A stretch of 7,207 nt of DNA from CAVZLD01 sp964522605 (GTDB taxonomy: Bacteria; Planctomycetota; Planctomycetia; Pirellulales; Pirellulaceae): contig CAZFWV010000347.1 of NCBI GenBank assembly GCA_964522605.1, forward strand, positions 1-7,207, given 5' to 3'. Numbering within the stretch: position 1 is the first letter of the stretch; each line of letters starts with the position of its first letter. The translations under genes and the position numbers were made by a program. Below are positions 1 to 5,694 of this stretch, one piece after another. The notes beneath the pieces are model-generated. The model was not told the DNA's origin, ran no database searches, and saw only the letters and a program-made list of their open reading frames with translations.

Positions 1-20
1 CCCCGGCCGCTGTGCGTCCG

Positions 21-40
21 ACCCTCCCGCGCGGGAGGGT
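21..40. repeat. Perfect 20-bp palindrome
   Basis: The sequence ACCCTCCCGCGCGGGAGGGT equals its own reverse complement over all 20 bases, with no spacer. In RNA it would form a GC-rich stem with a small loop. The related stretch at 243-260 keeps the right half (GCGGGAGGG) but has a disturbed left half. It could be part of a dispersed repeat, a factor-binding site or the stem of a terminator for a gene left of the window. No T-tract follows on either strand. Confidence 0.75.
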
Positions 41-79
41 GTATAAGTTCCGCTGCATCAACAACTTAAAAGCCGTACG
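31..79. repeat. Imperfect direct repeat, copy A
   Basis: This copy shares blocks in the same order with 252-298: GCGGGAGGGTGTA (31-43), then TTCCG (48-52), then CATCA followed by ACTT..AAGC. The copies are about 220 bp apart and sit outside the two ends of the inverted-repeat element at 91-227. The ordered shared blocks argue for common origin, though spacing between blocks differs by a few bases. Confidence 0.55.
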
Positions 80-90
80 ACGTGACTATT

Positions 91-227
91 CGTTTAACCC
101 GTAGCCGCAGGCGAGGTCTGCCCGTGGCTACGCTTCCATTTCGCCTTAAACAAGTGAAGCGCGCTACCGCACGCGGGGCGTTGCCCACGCGGTTAAACGA
201 ACCTCACCTGGGGCTACGGGTTAAACG
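91..227. repeat. Inverted-repeat element, GTTTAAC family, 137 bp
   Basis: The end at 91-116 (starting CGTTTAACCCGTAGCC) matches the reverse complement of 202-227 at 24 of 26 positions. Inside the left end, 101-112 and 120-131 can pair as a hairpin (GTAGCC...GGCTAC). A second inward-facing half-site, GCGGTTAAACGA, lies at 189-200. There is no room for a transposase. The structure fits a non-autonomous MITE- or REP-like dispersed element; I recall similar GTTTAACCCG repeats as common between planctomycete genes but cannot verify copy number here. Related units lie at 3678-3716 and 4154-4234. Confidence 0.7.
171..200. repeat. Repeat unit shared with 4202-4231
   Basis: These 30 bases match 4202-4231 at 27 positions. 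Both have a CGCGGGGCG...GCCC hairpin core followed by CGCGGTTAAACGA. At 4202-4231 the unit is the right arm of a large inverted repeat; here it is nested inside the 91-227 element. The similarity across 4 kb of otherwise unrelated sequence is the best evidence in the window that these units belong to one dispersed family. Confidence 0.7.
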
Positions 228-251
228 ATTGTCTACCGCACGACCTCCGCC

Positions 252-298
252 GCGGGAGGGTGTAGCAACCTCTTCCGAAACATCAACTTGTAAGCGAT
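252..298. repeat. Imperfect direct repeat, copy B
   Basis: Second copy of the 31-79 repeat, with the 13-base block GCGGGAGGGTGTA at 252-264, TTCCG at 273-277 and CATCA/ACTTGTAAGC at 281-295. Together the copies bracket the 91-227 inverted repeat. A short additional direct repeat, CTACCGCACG, occurs at 164-173 and 233-242. Confidence 0.55.
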
Positions 299-366
299 AG
301 GGACCACGTTGAGCGTTGTCGTGTCGGCATCCGGACCGGTTCTGTGTCCCGCCCGCCTGCGCCTGG

Positions 367-3300
367 TCAGCCCGTCGCGCCCACCGGTTCTTTCGACTCG
401 GTCAGCTGGGGCTGCGGAGTGCGCGAGACGATCAGCGTGGGCATTCCCAGTTCTTGGAACCAAGCGGCGACCGACGTGTCCGAAGTCAGCAGGAGAATCT
501 GCTGGCCGGAGGTGGCAATCTCGCACAGAAGTGCGGCGAACCGCCGCGCCATCGACGGGGGCCCAACGAGGATGGTGTCCCGCAGCAAAATCGGCAGATG
601 GATCCGTCGTCGAGCCATGATGCTAATCAGGGCGATTTGCAGGCAGGCAACGACCTGATGTTGCTCACTGTCGGCCAGTTCCGTCAGTCTTTGACTCGTA
701 TCGCCATCAACCACCAACAGGTTGTCGCCGTCGCCGTCGCCGTCCCAAACGATGTCAAGCTCGGGTCGGTCCCAGATTCTTCGCAGCCACTTGGTGGCGC
801 GTTGCACGGCATTTTCCTCCTGGGCCTTCCTTCTCGGCTGGACGGAAGCCTGGATGATGCCGGCCAGATCCACCGCGACGAGTTGCTGCTCAATCCGTTC
901 GATTTGTCTGGCGAGTTGCTTTCTCTGCCAACCAACTCGGTGTTCGTTGGATGGCTGGGTCAGCGCGCCAACTTGCTGGTCCAAGACAGAAGCCTCCTCC
1001 TGCAAGCGTCGGGTTTCGGCGTTCAGTCGCTCGAGTTCGGCCGACTCGCGGTCCGCCAGTTCCTGCAGCTCAACGCGACTGGGGATCGCCAGCAATTCCT
1101 GGATTGCTTGAGGTTGACTGGATTCGCAAATCTGGCGGTCGAGCCCCGCGCACAGCGTCTGGAGTTCCTGTTTCCATTCTTCGGCCCGCCGCAGTTCCCC
1201 GAGTTTCTGCTGCAGTTCCTCCGGGCTTTCGACACCCGCATCCGCAAGGATCGCTTGTCGCTTTTGAATGAGCCGTTTCCGTTGCCGCTGAAGTTTGATC
1301 AAGTCGCGTCGAGCTTGTTCGCGCGCAGCCAGCTCCCGTGCCTCTAGCTGAGTCTGCTGCAACCGCGTGCGATGGGCAGATAGTCGGTCCAGCAGCTGCT
1401 GGGGGGAGAGCTGTTGGATCCGTTCATCCGGTTCGTCTGCTGACGGCGGTGCAGCCAAGGATCCGGGACGACCAACCGAAGTCCCGCGTTGATCGGTTTC
1501 GCTTTGCCTGTCGCAGACCTTTGTCCGCGCCGCAGGGAATAAGAGCTGGCCGCATTGCTGCCGCCAGTTCGCCAGCCAGACTTCGTCGACCTGCAGTTCC
1601 GCGTGCAGTTCTTTCAGAGAGGCCGTCGGCTCCGGCTCCATCGCCCGCAATTGGGTTCGGACATGCGCAATGACTCCGCGAGGAGTCAGATTCATGGGCA
1701 GCTCGTACTGCTGCAGCAGATCTCGCCATCGCTTCTCGGCAGCCACCAACTCGGACCAGGCCGCCTGATCGGTTGCCGTCCGGATGCCGTGGTTTGTTCG
1801 AGGAGCCGCGGACGGGGAGCGGGGGATGTCTGGTTCTGAGCGTTTCAAGTTGTCCGGTGCGCGAGATGCCTCCATGCGGTTCATCAATTCCGCGATCTGC
1901 GTCCGCTGCGCACGCAATCGCCCGATGGGGGGCCGTTCGAGGTTCCATTTCAAAAGGCTGGCCGAAAACATGCTGGACAGCCCAATCAGGCAGAACGTCC
2001 AATTCGATCCAGGCATGTGCAGGAAGAACCCGGCCAGCAGGCACATGGCGCCGCCAACGAACAGCAGGCCGATCGCAATCAAGGCCGGGCGCGAAAGAAG
2101 TTGGGGTTGCAGCAAATGGTGGGTCTGACGCTGAACTCGTCGAATCTCGTCCCGCAGTTGCGTGGTCTGTGCGGCCTCATTCTGTTCGAGATTGGAGGCC
2201 TCGTGGCGGTTGCTCGCCGGGGCAGCCACCGAGTCGTTGTCGGGCGGCGTTCGGCGCTGTTGCCACTGTTGTCGCGCAGCGCGCCAGTCGGCTGCCGCGC
2301 TGCGGATCTGGCGGATGATTTTCCGCAGTTCATCGGGAGAGCGAGTTGCTTCCGGTGAGTCGATCTTCTGGCTCCGCTTGGCGATCTGCCGTCGCGTCTG
2401 TTCGATCCGCAGCTGACAGCGGACTGCTTCGACGCCGGCCTCGAGCACGCGGTCCCAGGCTTCGTCGTTCGGCTCCGGGGAAACCGCGTCTGTCTCGGCG
2501 AGCGTGGATCGCCGTTGGCGTGCGGCACGCAGCTCTCGACTGACCGAAACAATCTGCTGTTCCACCTGCTCCAAGCGGCGGTTGTGCTCGCCACGGACCT
2601 TGAATGACTCGACCTCCGTCAGCGACGATTCCAATTCCTGCTTGCGGCACCAATTGTCATACAAACTCAGCGCCCGCTCGCAGTTCGCGAGCGCGGTGGT
2701 GATCGATTGCTGCTGTTGCCTCGCCGTTTCGAGTCGTTCCTGGAGCACTTTCTGCTGGGCCCGAGCCGCAAAATATGCCTTCCGCAATGCTAACGGTGAA
2801 ACTGTTGTTTTCTCACCAAGAAATTGAGCGACTGACGGGGGCGGCGTTTCCGCGGGTGCGGTAGCACTCCGTTGGGTTGCGGCTCCGCCGCACCGTGACT
2901 CATTCGATGAGTGCAGGGTCCGTTGCAGACTTTCGTGTTGTGCTCGGAGTTGGTTTCGCGTCTCGAGCAACCTCGCCTGCAGCTTTTGTCGGCGGTCCGT
3001 GGCCGCCTGCACCGATGTTGCTGACTTTGGAGCGACCAGCGTCCGCGACGTGCAGGATTCATGTCGCAACCATTGCGGCCAATTCCCGATCCGCGTGACG
3101 GGGGCGAGATGATCCGTATACAGCGCCAGGTATTCACGGGTATTCAGCGGTTTGAGTGCCTCCACCAGACGCTCGGGAGCAAGCAACCGGCCGTCGTCAT
3201 CCAGCAACTGCCGCACACTCTTCGTCGATCCGTTCCGACCGGCGCGGAGCCGAAGTTCAAACGACGCATCACCCACCTGAACGACAAAGGCCCCGTAGAC

Positions 3301-3483
3301 GTTCGGTTCCTCCTGTTCAATCGCAGAATCCTCGTCGGACAGAACAGACGGGATCAACGCATGAAGTTCCGCCGCCTCCGCCTCGCCCGGCAGCTGAATC
3401 ACATTTAATCGGCTCGCGAGAGCCTCAATCCGCAGCGTGTCCCGGCCTCGGAACTTGTCCACGAAGAGTTGATTGATGATCAC
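367..3483 (-). CDS. YhaN/SbcC-like coiled-coil membrane protein, apparently ATPase-dead
   Basis: Predicted protein of 1038 residues from a GTG start. The N-terminus (VIINQLFVDKFRG) and the following strands resemble the head of YhaN/Rad50-type ATPases, and the C-terminal ~130 residues resemble the matching half-head. Between them lie long Gln/Glu/Arg/Leu-rich coiled coils (about 160-460 and 515-875) interrupted by two membrane helices (about 466-488 and 494-513) joined by a very short loop. The nucleotide motifs are degraded: the Walker A position reads LNVIQLPGEAEAAE (Ala37 where Lys is expected), the ABC signature region reads ELADSEQHQ, the Walker B region LPILLRD has Arg968 for the first Asp, and the switch His is Asp1002. 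The fold is therefore inferred and ATP hydrolysis looks unlikely. The role is unknown; a membrane-tethered structural or DNA-associated protein, perhaps partnering an active paralogue, is possible. An upstream ATG at 3579 would add 32 residues but falls in a dyad and lacks a ribosome binding site. The gene is divergent from the MazG-like gene. Confidence 0.8.
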   Translation of the reverse strand: MIINQLFVDKFRGRDTLRIEALASRLNVIQLPGEAEAAELHALIPSVLSDEDSAIEQEEPNVYGAFVVQVGDASFELRLRAGRNGSTKSVRQLLDDDGRLLAPERLVEALKPLNTREYLALYTDHLAPVTRIGNWPQWLRHESCTSRTLVAPKSATSVQAATDRRQKLQARLLETRNQLRAQHESLQRTLHSSNESRCGGAATQRSATAPAETPPPSVAQFLGEKTTVSPLALRKAYFAARAQQKVLQERLETARQQQQSITTALANCERALSLYDNWCRKQELESSLTEVESFKVRGEHNRRLEQVEQQIVSVSRELRAARQRRSTLAETDAVSPEPNDEAWDRVLEAGVEAVRCQLRIEQTRRQIAKRSQKIDSPEATRSPDELRKIIRQIRSAAADWRAARQQWQQRRTPPDNDSVAAPASNRHEASNLEQNEAAQTTQLRDEIRRVQRQTHHLLQPQLLSRPALIAIGLLFVGGAMCLLAGFFLHMPGSNWTFCLIGLSSMFSASLLKWNLERPPIGRLRAQRTQIAELMNRMEASRAPDNLKRSEPDIPRSPSAAPRTNHGIRTATDQAAWSELVAAEKRWRDLLQQYELPMNLTPRGVIAHVRTQLRAMEPEPTASLKELHAELQVDEVWLANWRQQCGQLLFPAARTKVCDRQSETDQRGTSVGRPGSLAAPPSADEPDERIQQLSPQQLLDRLSAHRTRLQQTQLEARELAAREQARRDLIKLQRQRKRLIQKRQAILADAGVESPEELQQKLGELRRAEEWKQELQTLCAGLDRQICESSQPQAIQELLAIPSRVELQELADRESAELERLNAETRRLQEEASVLDQQVGALTQPSNEHRVGWQRKQLARQIERIEQQLVAVDLAGIIQASVQPRRKAQEENAVQRATKWLRRIWDRPELDIVWDGDGDGDNLLVVDGDTSQRLTELADSEQHQVVACLQIALISIMARRRIHLPILLRDTILVGPPSMARRFAALLCEIATSGQQILLLTSDTSVAAWFQELGMPTLIVSRTPQPQLTESKEPVGATG
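724..744. repeat. In-frame GTCGCC hexamer tandem repeat
   Basis: Three and a half copies of GTCGCC lie inside the large minus-strand gene and encode the run DGDGDGD, just before the conserved strand LLVVDGD of the C-terminal half-head. Because the unit is six bases, slippage would add or remove Gly-Asp pairs without a frameshift. Confidence 0.8.
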
Positions 3484-3491
3484 GGCCCGCG

Positions 3492-3496
3492 TCCTT
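3492..3496 (-). promoter_or_regulatory. Ribosome binding site choosing the GTG start at 3483
   Basis: On the minus strand AAGGA stands 8 nt before the GTG at 3483. The two in-frame upstream ATGs (3579 and 3546) have no comparable motif. The GTG start also places the hydrophobic strand IINQLFVDKF at the very N-terminus, as is usual for this ATPase family. Confidence 0.6.
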
Positions 3497-3568
3497 GCTG
3501 ATCCGATTCGACGGCAGAGTTGCCAGCCTTTCCCAGTTGACGCCATCGTAATGAATCGGCGGTTGTGG

Positions 3569-3620
3569 GGAAACGTCAATGCGGACTACCATGGGGCACG
3601 TGTCCCGAACGCACGTTTCC
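3569..3620. promoter_or_regulatory. Nested dyad in the divergent intergenic region
   Basis: GGAAACGT (3569-3576) is perfectly mirrored by ACGTTTCC (3613-3620). Between them lies the near-perfect palindrome GGGGCACGTGTCCC (3593-3606), whose core is CACGTG. The site is roughly midway between the start of the large minus-strand gene (3483) and that of the MazG-like gene (3731), where an operator for divergent promoters could sit. I found no convincing -35/-10 pair beside it, so a regulatory role is inference. Confidence 0.4.
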
Positions 3621-3677
3621 GGAGGTTACGGCCAGCGACAACCGGATCCAGAAGCGGACCTCACTCGGCGGCTATTT

Positions 3678-3716
3678 GTTTAACCCGCAGCCGTCAGGCG
3701 AGGACGATTTGCCTGA
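3678..3716. repeat. GTTTAAC repeat half-site before the MazG-like gene
   Basis: The block GTTTAACCCGCAGCCGTCAGG and its continuation to 3704 match the left end of the 91-227 element, with one substitution and one inserted base. TCAGGC (3694-3699) can pair with GCCTGA (3711-3716) across an 11-nt loop. The right arm overlaps the TGAGGA (3714-3719) that serves as the probable ribosome binding site of the next gene. Unlike the other copies it has no nearby inverted partner. Confidence 0.6.
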
Positions 3717-3730
3717 GGAATCCCGTGAAT

Positions 3731-4129
3731 ATGCCAAACACCAAGCCGCGCACGGATGACTGCACATCGGTCCTGCAGTTGCGGGAGCTGGTTGCCGAAT
3801 TCGTCGCCGCTCGCGACTGGCACCAGTTTCACGCGCCCAAGAATCTGGCGATGGCCTTAGCCATCGAAGCGGCGGAACTGATGGAGCACTTCCAGTGGCT
3901 GACGGTCGAACGCTCGCGCGAACTGAAGCACGATTCCCGCCGACGGGCCGCAGTTGCCGAGGAGATGGCCGATGTGGCCTGCTACCTTCTCGCACTGGCC
4001 AATGAACTCGAGGTCGACTTAACCGAGGCCATCGGGCGGAAGATGGTCAAGAACGCCGAGAAATACCCGGTGGAAGAATACCGCGGCCGCTATGGGCCCG
4101 ACGATGACGAAGGTTTGGCTCAAGAGTGA
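3731..4129 (+). CDS. MazG-like nucleotide pyrophosphohydrolase
   Basis: Predicted 132-residue cytosolic enzyme of the all-alpha MazG/dCTPase (DCTPP1-like) superfamily, which splits (d)NTPs into (d)NMP and pyrophosphate to clean the nucleotide pool. The metal-binding signature is complete: E46-x-x-E49 in the helix IEAAELMEHFQW and E78-x-x-D81 in EEMADV, followed by the usual NAEKYPVEEYRGRY tail (from about 108). Length fits a single-domain member. TGAGGA at 3714-3719 stands 11 nt before this ATG; a GTG two codons upstream (3725) is an alternative start only 5 nt from it. The frame stays open upstream to 3473, but that part runs across the divergent promoter region and a repeat and shows no family similarity. 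The exact preferred substrate cannot be read from the sequence; similarity to DCTPP1 suggests dCTP or modified dCTP. Confidence 0.9.
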   Translation: MPNTKPRTDDCTSVLQLRELVAEFVAARDWHQFHAPKNLAMALAIEAAELMEHFQWLTVERSRELKHDSRRRAAVAEEMADVACYLLALANELEVDLTEAIGRKMVKNAEKYPVEEYRGRYGPDDDEGLAQE

Positions 4130-4153
4130 ATTGCCCGTTTCGAATCAAGCGTC

Positions 4154-4234
4154 CCCTCGTTTAACCGCGTGCCCAGCGGGCTGCGAGAGACTCCTCCCTA
4201 CGCGCGGGGCGATGCCCGCGCGGTTAAACGAGGG
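4154..4234. repeat. Inverted-repeat element between convergent genes, possible bidirectional terminator
   Basis: CCCTCGTTTAACCGCG (4154-4169) is perfectly mirrored by 4219-4234 over 16 bp. The right arm contains its own hairpin, CGCGCGGG (4201-4208) with CCCGCGCG (4215-4222). The unit at 4202-4231 is 27/30 identical to 171-200. It fills the gap between the MazG-like gene, ending at 4129, and the PEP-CTERM gene, ending at 4255 from the other side, so its stems could stop transcripts from both directions. There is no long T-tract, so this is inference from position and structure. Confidence 0.65.
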
Positions 4235-4254
4235 AGTTATTTCTGAGCCGTTTC

Positions 4255-4941
4255 TCAGCGTCTTCGTCGACCAATCAGGCCGAACGCGAGCAGCAACAGC
4301 AAACCGCTGGCGGGTTCGGGCACGCTGGCGCCAATCGTGGCAATGGCGTCCGCGCGAAAATCAGCCAGGTCTCCGCTTTCCGTCAAGGATAGTCCTTGCC
4401 CGGAATTCACGTTGGTCAGCGCGAAAGAAACCGTCGAGCCACTCAGGCCGCCGGCCACCAGGTCGGGCAAAAGAGCCCCGTCCGTGAATGCGCCGAACTG
4501 CGTCGTCAAAACGCTCGCCGTCGCAGTGCCTCCAATCGGACCCGTCAAAGTTCCCGGGCCGAGGGTACCCGACAGTAACAGTTGGTTCGAGGGATCGTAA
4601 AGACTGAACGTGCCTCCGTCGGTCTCTTGAACGGCGAATAGACCACCGCCGAGAACGGACGGCTTGCCAGAGATCGCGACGTCCGAGAGCGTGATCGAGT
4701 AATGAGGTCCCGGAGTCGGCATGATCGCGGACAAGACGCCTAAGTAAGAAACCTCCGTGTTCTGATCGCCGGTGGTCGCACCCAACTGATCGCTCGCCGT
4801 TGACAGCACGGCATCCACCAGCTCGATGTCCGGCAGGCTGTCGGAGCCCAGATTCAGCTTGATGATCGTGCTTGCGGAAGCACTCGTGGCAAGAAACAGG
4901 ATTAACCCAACACCTGTCCACAAACGGGTCATGCGGTTCAT
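4255..4941 (-). CDS. PEP-CTERM sorting domain protein
   Basis: Predicted 228-residue exported protein. An N-terminal signal peptide (basic MNRMTRLW, hydrophobic core to about 19, likely cut after ASA at 21-23) is followed by a Gly/Ser/Thr/Leu-rich, mostly beta-type body with the stretch GTFSLYDPSNQLLLSGTL (about 110-127). The C-terminus is a textbook PEP-CTERM signal: VPEP at 207-210, a hydrophobic segment to about 224, then RRRR. In known systems such proteins are processed by an exosortase at the membrane and released or displayed at the cell surface or matrix. No exosortase or polysaccharide gene lies in this window, but targets are normally scattered. AAGGA stands 8 nt before the ATG. The body function is unknown; it has just a general likeness to other short planctomycete PEP-CTERM proteins. 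Confidence 0.88.
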   Translation of the reverse strand: MNRMTRLWTGVGLILFLATSASASTIIKLNLGSDSLPDIELVDAVLSTASDQLGATTGDQNTEVSYLGVLSAIMPTPGPHYSITLSDVAISGKPSVLGGGLFAVQETDGGTFSLYDPSNQLLLSGTLGPGTLTGPIGGTATASVLTTQFGAFTDGALLPDLVAGGLSGSTVSFALTNVNSGQGLSLTESGDLADFRADAIATIGASVPEPASGLLLLLAFGLIGRRRR

Positions 4942-5094
4942 TAGCGACTTCCTTTCCTGCGGGTCATCTCAATGAATTGTCGCCATGGACGATCGATCGA
5001 ACGTCGTTACTCAGGGTCGACAAAGCGGGGAGGAACACCAGGCAACCATTCCAGGACGCTTGAGATTTGCCGTCGAGGCAGCAGGCGAAATTGT

Positions 5095-5117
5095 CGCGAC
5101 GTCAGCAGCACGTCGCG
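5095..5117. promoter_or_regulatory. Hairpin in the putative PEP-CTERM gene leader
   Basis: CGCGACGT (5095-5102) and ACGTCGCG (5110-5117) form a perfect 8-bp stem around the 7-nt loop CAGCAGC. If transcription starts near 5193, this stem lies in the leader about 150 nt before the PEP-CTERM start codon. It could be an RNA structure or a protein-binding dyad; nothing marks it as a known riboswitch. Confidence 0.35.
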
Positions 5118-5199
5118 CGCTCAGAATCCTGCTCTGCATCAGACGAATCACCTTCCATGTTGAAGTCTCACAGATGCAAGCGTCTACAGAACAGCACGG

Positions 5200-5227
5200 A
5201 TTCTAGCGATGGCAACGTTCCTGTCAA
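5200..5227 (-). promoter_or_regulatory. Sigma-70-like promoter for the PEP-CTERM gene
   Basis: Read on the minus strand, a perfect TTGACA (5227-5222) is followed after 16 bp by TAGAAT (5205-5200), five of six to the -10 consensus. It points toward the PEP-CTERM gene and predicts a start near 5193, giving an untranslated leader of about 250 nt. It is the best promoter match I saw in the window. Such a match can arise by chance in long non-coding DNA, and planctomycete promoters are not well defined. Confidence 0.5.
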
Positions 5228-5590
5228 TTAGAACCAGGCGTGGAATCGGTGTGCTGTAATAGCATTCCTGGCACGTGCACTCCTACATTCATTACGGTCG
5301 CTGTGTTTTCAATGAGCGATCCGCTTTGCGCAGAATGTCAGCCTTCACTAATCGTGAGAAACGCGCGGCGATCGGGCGCGAAGCGCAGGGAGCATTGCTC
5401 GTTCGCTGTTCTGAAGAAGTCCGAGAGGAAGGATGGCAGGCAGGATGCCGCGGACGAGCGCGGAAAGGCGCGGAGCGAAGCCACGTCGGACACCGAGAAC
5501 GCCATCGGTGAGCTCATCCATGTGGCCTGGGGAGCGGTGGGAACAGGCGAGAGAACCCTGCGTGAAAACTGCAGCGAAAGAAGGAGATGA
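5228..5590. other. Gene-free stretch without recognised features
   Basis: I see no gene, RNA or convincing signal here. The right part (about 5360-5590) is purine-rich on the plus strand with repeated GCGCGGA/GCGAAG blocks. Short frames through it are open on both strands but encode Arg/Ser/Pro-rich sequence with no recognisable fold and no good ribosome binding site. It may be a decayed or dispersed repeat. Confidence 0.5.
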
Positions 5591-5669
5591 AACCACGGAT
5601 GTTACGGAGAAAACGGATCTCTACGGATTCATCAGTGCCCTCTCCGTATTCTCCGTAACATCCGTGGTT
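5591..5669. repeat. Long hairpin repeat with ACGGA periodicity
   Basis: The arm at 5591-5617 (AACCACGGATGTTACGGAGA at its start) matches the reverse complement of 5643-5669 at 26 of 27 positions, with a 25-nt loop. Within the left arm and loop, ACGGA recurs at 5595, 5604, 5613 and 5623; the right arm has TCCGT at 5643, 5652 and 5661. On the plus strand TTTTT follows at 5675-5679, but no plus-strand gene lies upstream. I recall ACGGAT-periodic repeats as dispersed elements in environmental bacteria, without being able to check. It may act as a second stop for the peroxidase transcript from the right. Confidence 0.75.
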
Positions 5670-5694
5670 CGCTCTTTTTCTTGGATCGAACAGT

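Larger units (their letters stand above)
1..366. other. Gene-free, repeat-rich spacer
   Basis: No open reading frame here looks like a real protein; the candidates are Arg/Pro/Ser-rich and run through repeats. The stretch carries a perfect palindrome, a direct-repeat pair and a large inverted-repeat element, each listed separately. It lies downstream of the large minus-strand gene that ends at 367. I see no classical hairpin plus T-tract terminator for that gene between 300 and 366, so its transcript may end within the repeat cluster. Confidence 0.7.

Noticed and set aside
91..298. CRISPR-like array from the repeated GTTTAAC units
   Set aside because: Units are inverted and unevenly spaced, there are no regular direct repeats with unique spacers, and no cas genes are present.
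316..1347. Long plus-strand frame of 343 codons
   Set aside because: It lies wholly antisense to the large coiled-coil gene, has a Leu/Phe/Gln-rich composition typical of the complement of Glu/Gln-rich coding DNA, no family likeness and no ribosome binding site.
1424..2044. Minus-strand frame of 206 codons
   Set aside because: Shifted-frame shadow inside the coiled-coil gene on the same strand; Arg/Pro/Ala-rich with no recognisable domain.
3484..3579. Longer start (ATG at 3579 or 3546) for the coiled-coil gene
   Set aside because: No Shine-Dalgarno before either ATG, whereas GTG 3483 has AAGGA at 8 nt and starts at the usual first strand. The longer form remains possible.
3473..3730. N-terminal extension of the MazG-like protein by 86 residues
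   Set aside because: It would overlap the divergent gene's start, cross the dyad and the GTTTAAC repeat, and has no MazG similarity; the start at 3731 has a ribosome binding site and gives a normal family length.
4361..4921. Minus-strand frame of 186 codons overlapping the PEP-CTERM gene
   Set aside because: Alternative frame of the same DNA; the other frame has a signal peptide, PEP-CTERM tail and ribosome binding site.
5348..5596. Minus-strand frame of 82 codons (and the plus-strand frame over the same DNA)
   Set aside because: Arg/Ser/Leu/Pro-rich, runs into the 5591-5669 repeat, no domain and no clear ribosome binding site. More likely repeat-derived than a gene.
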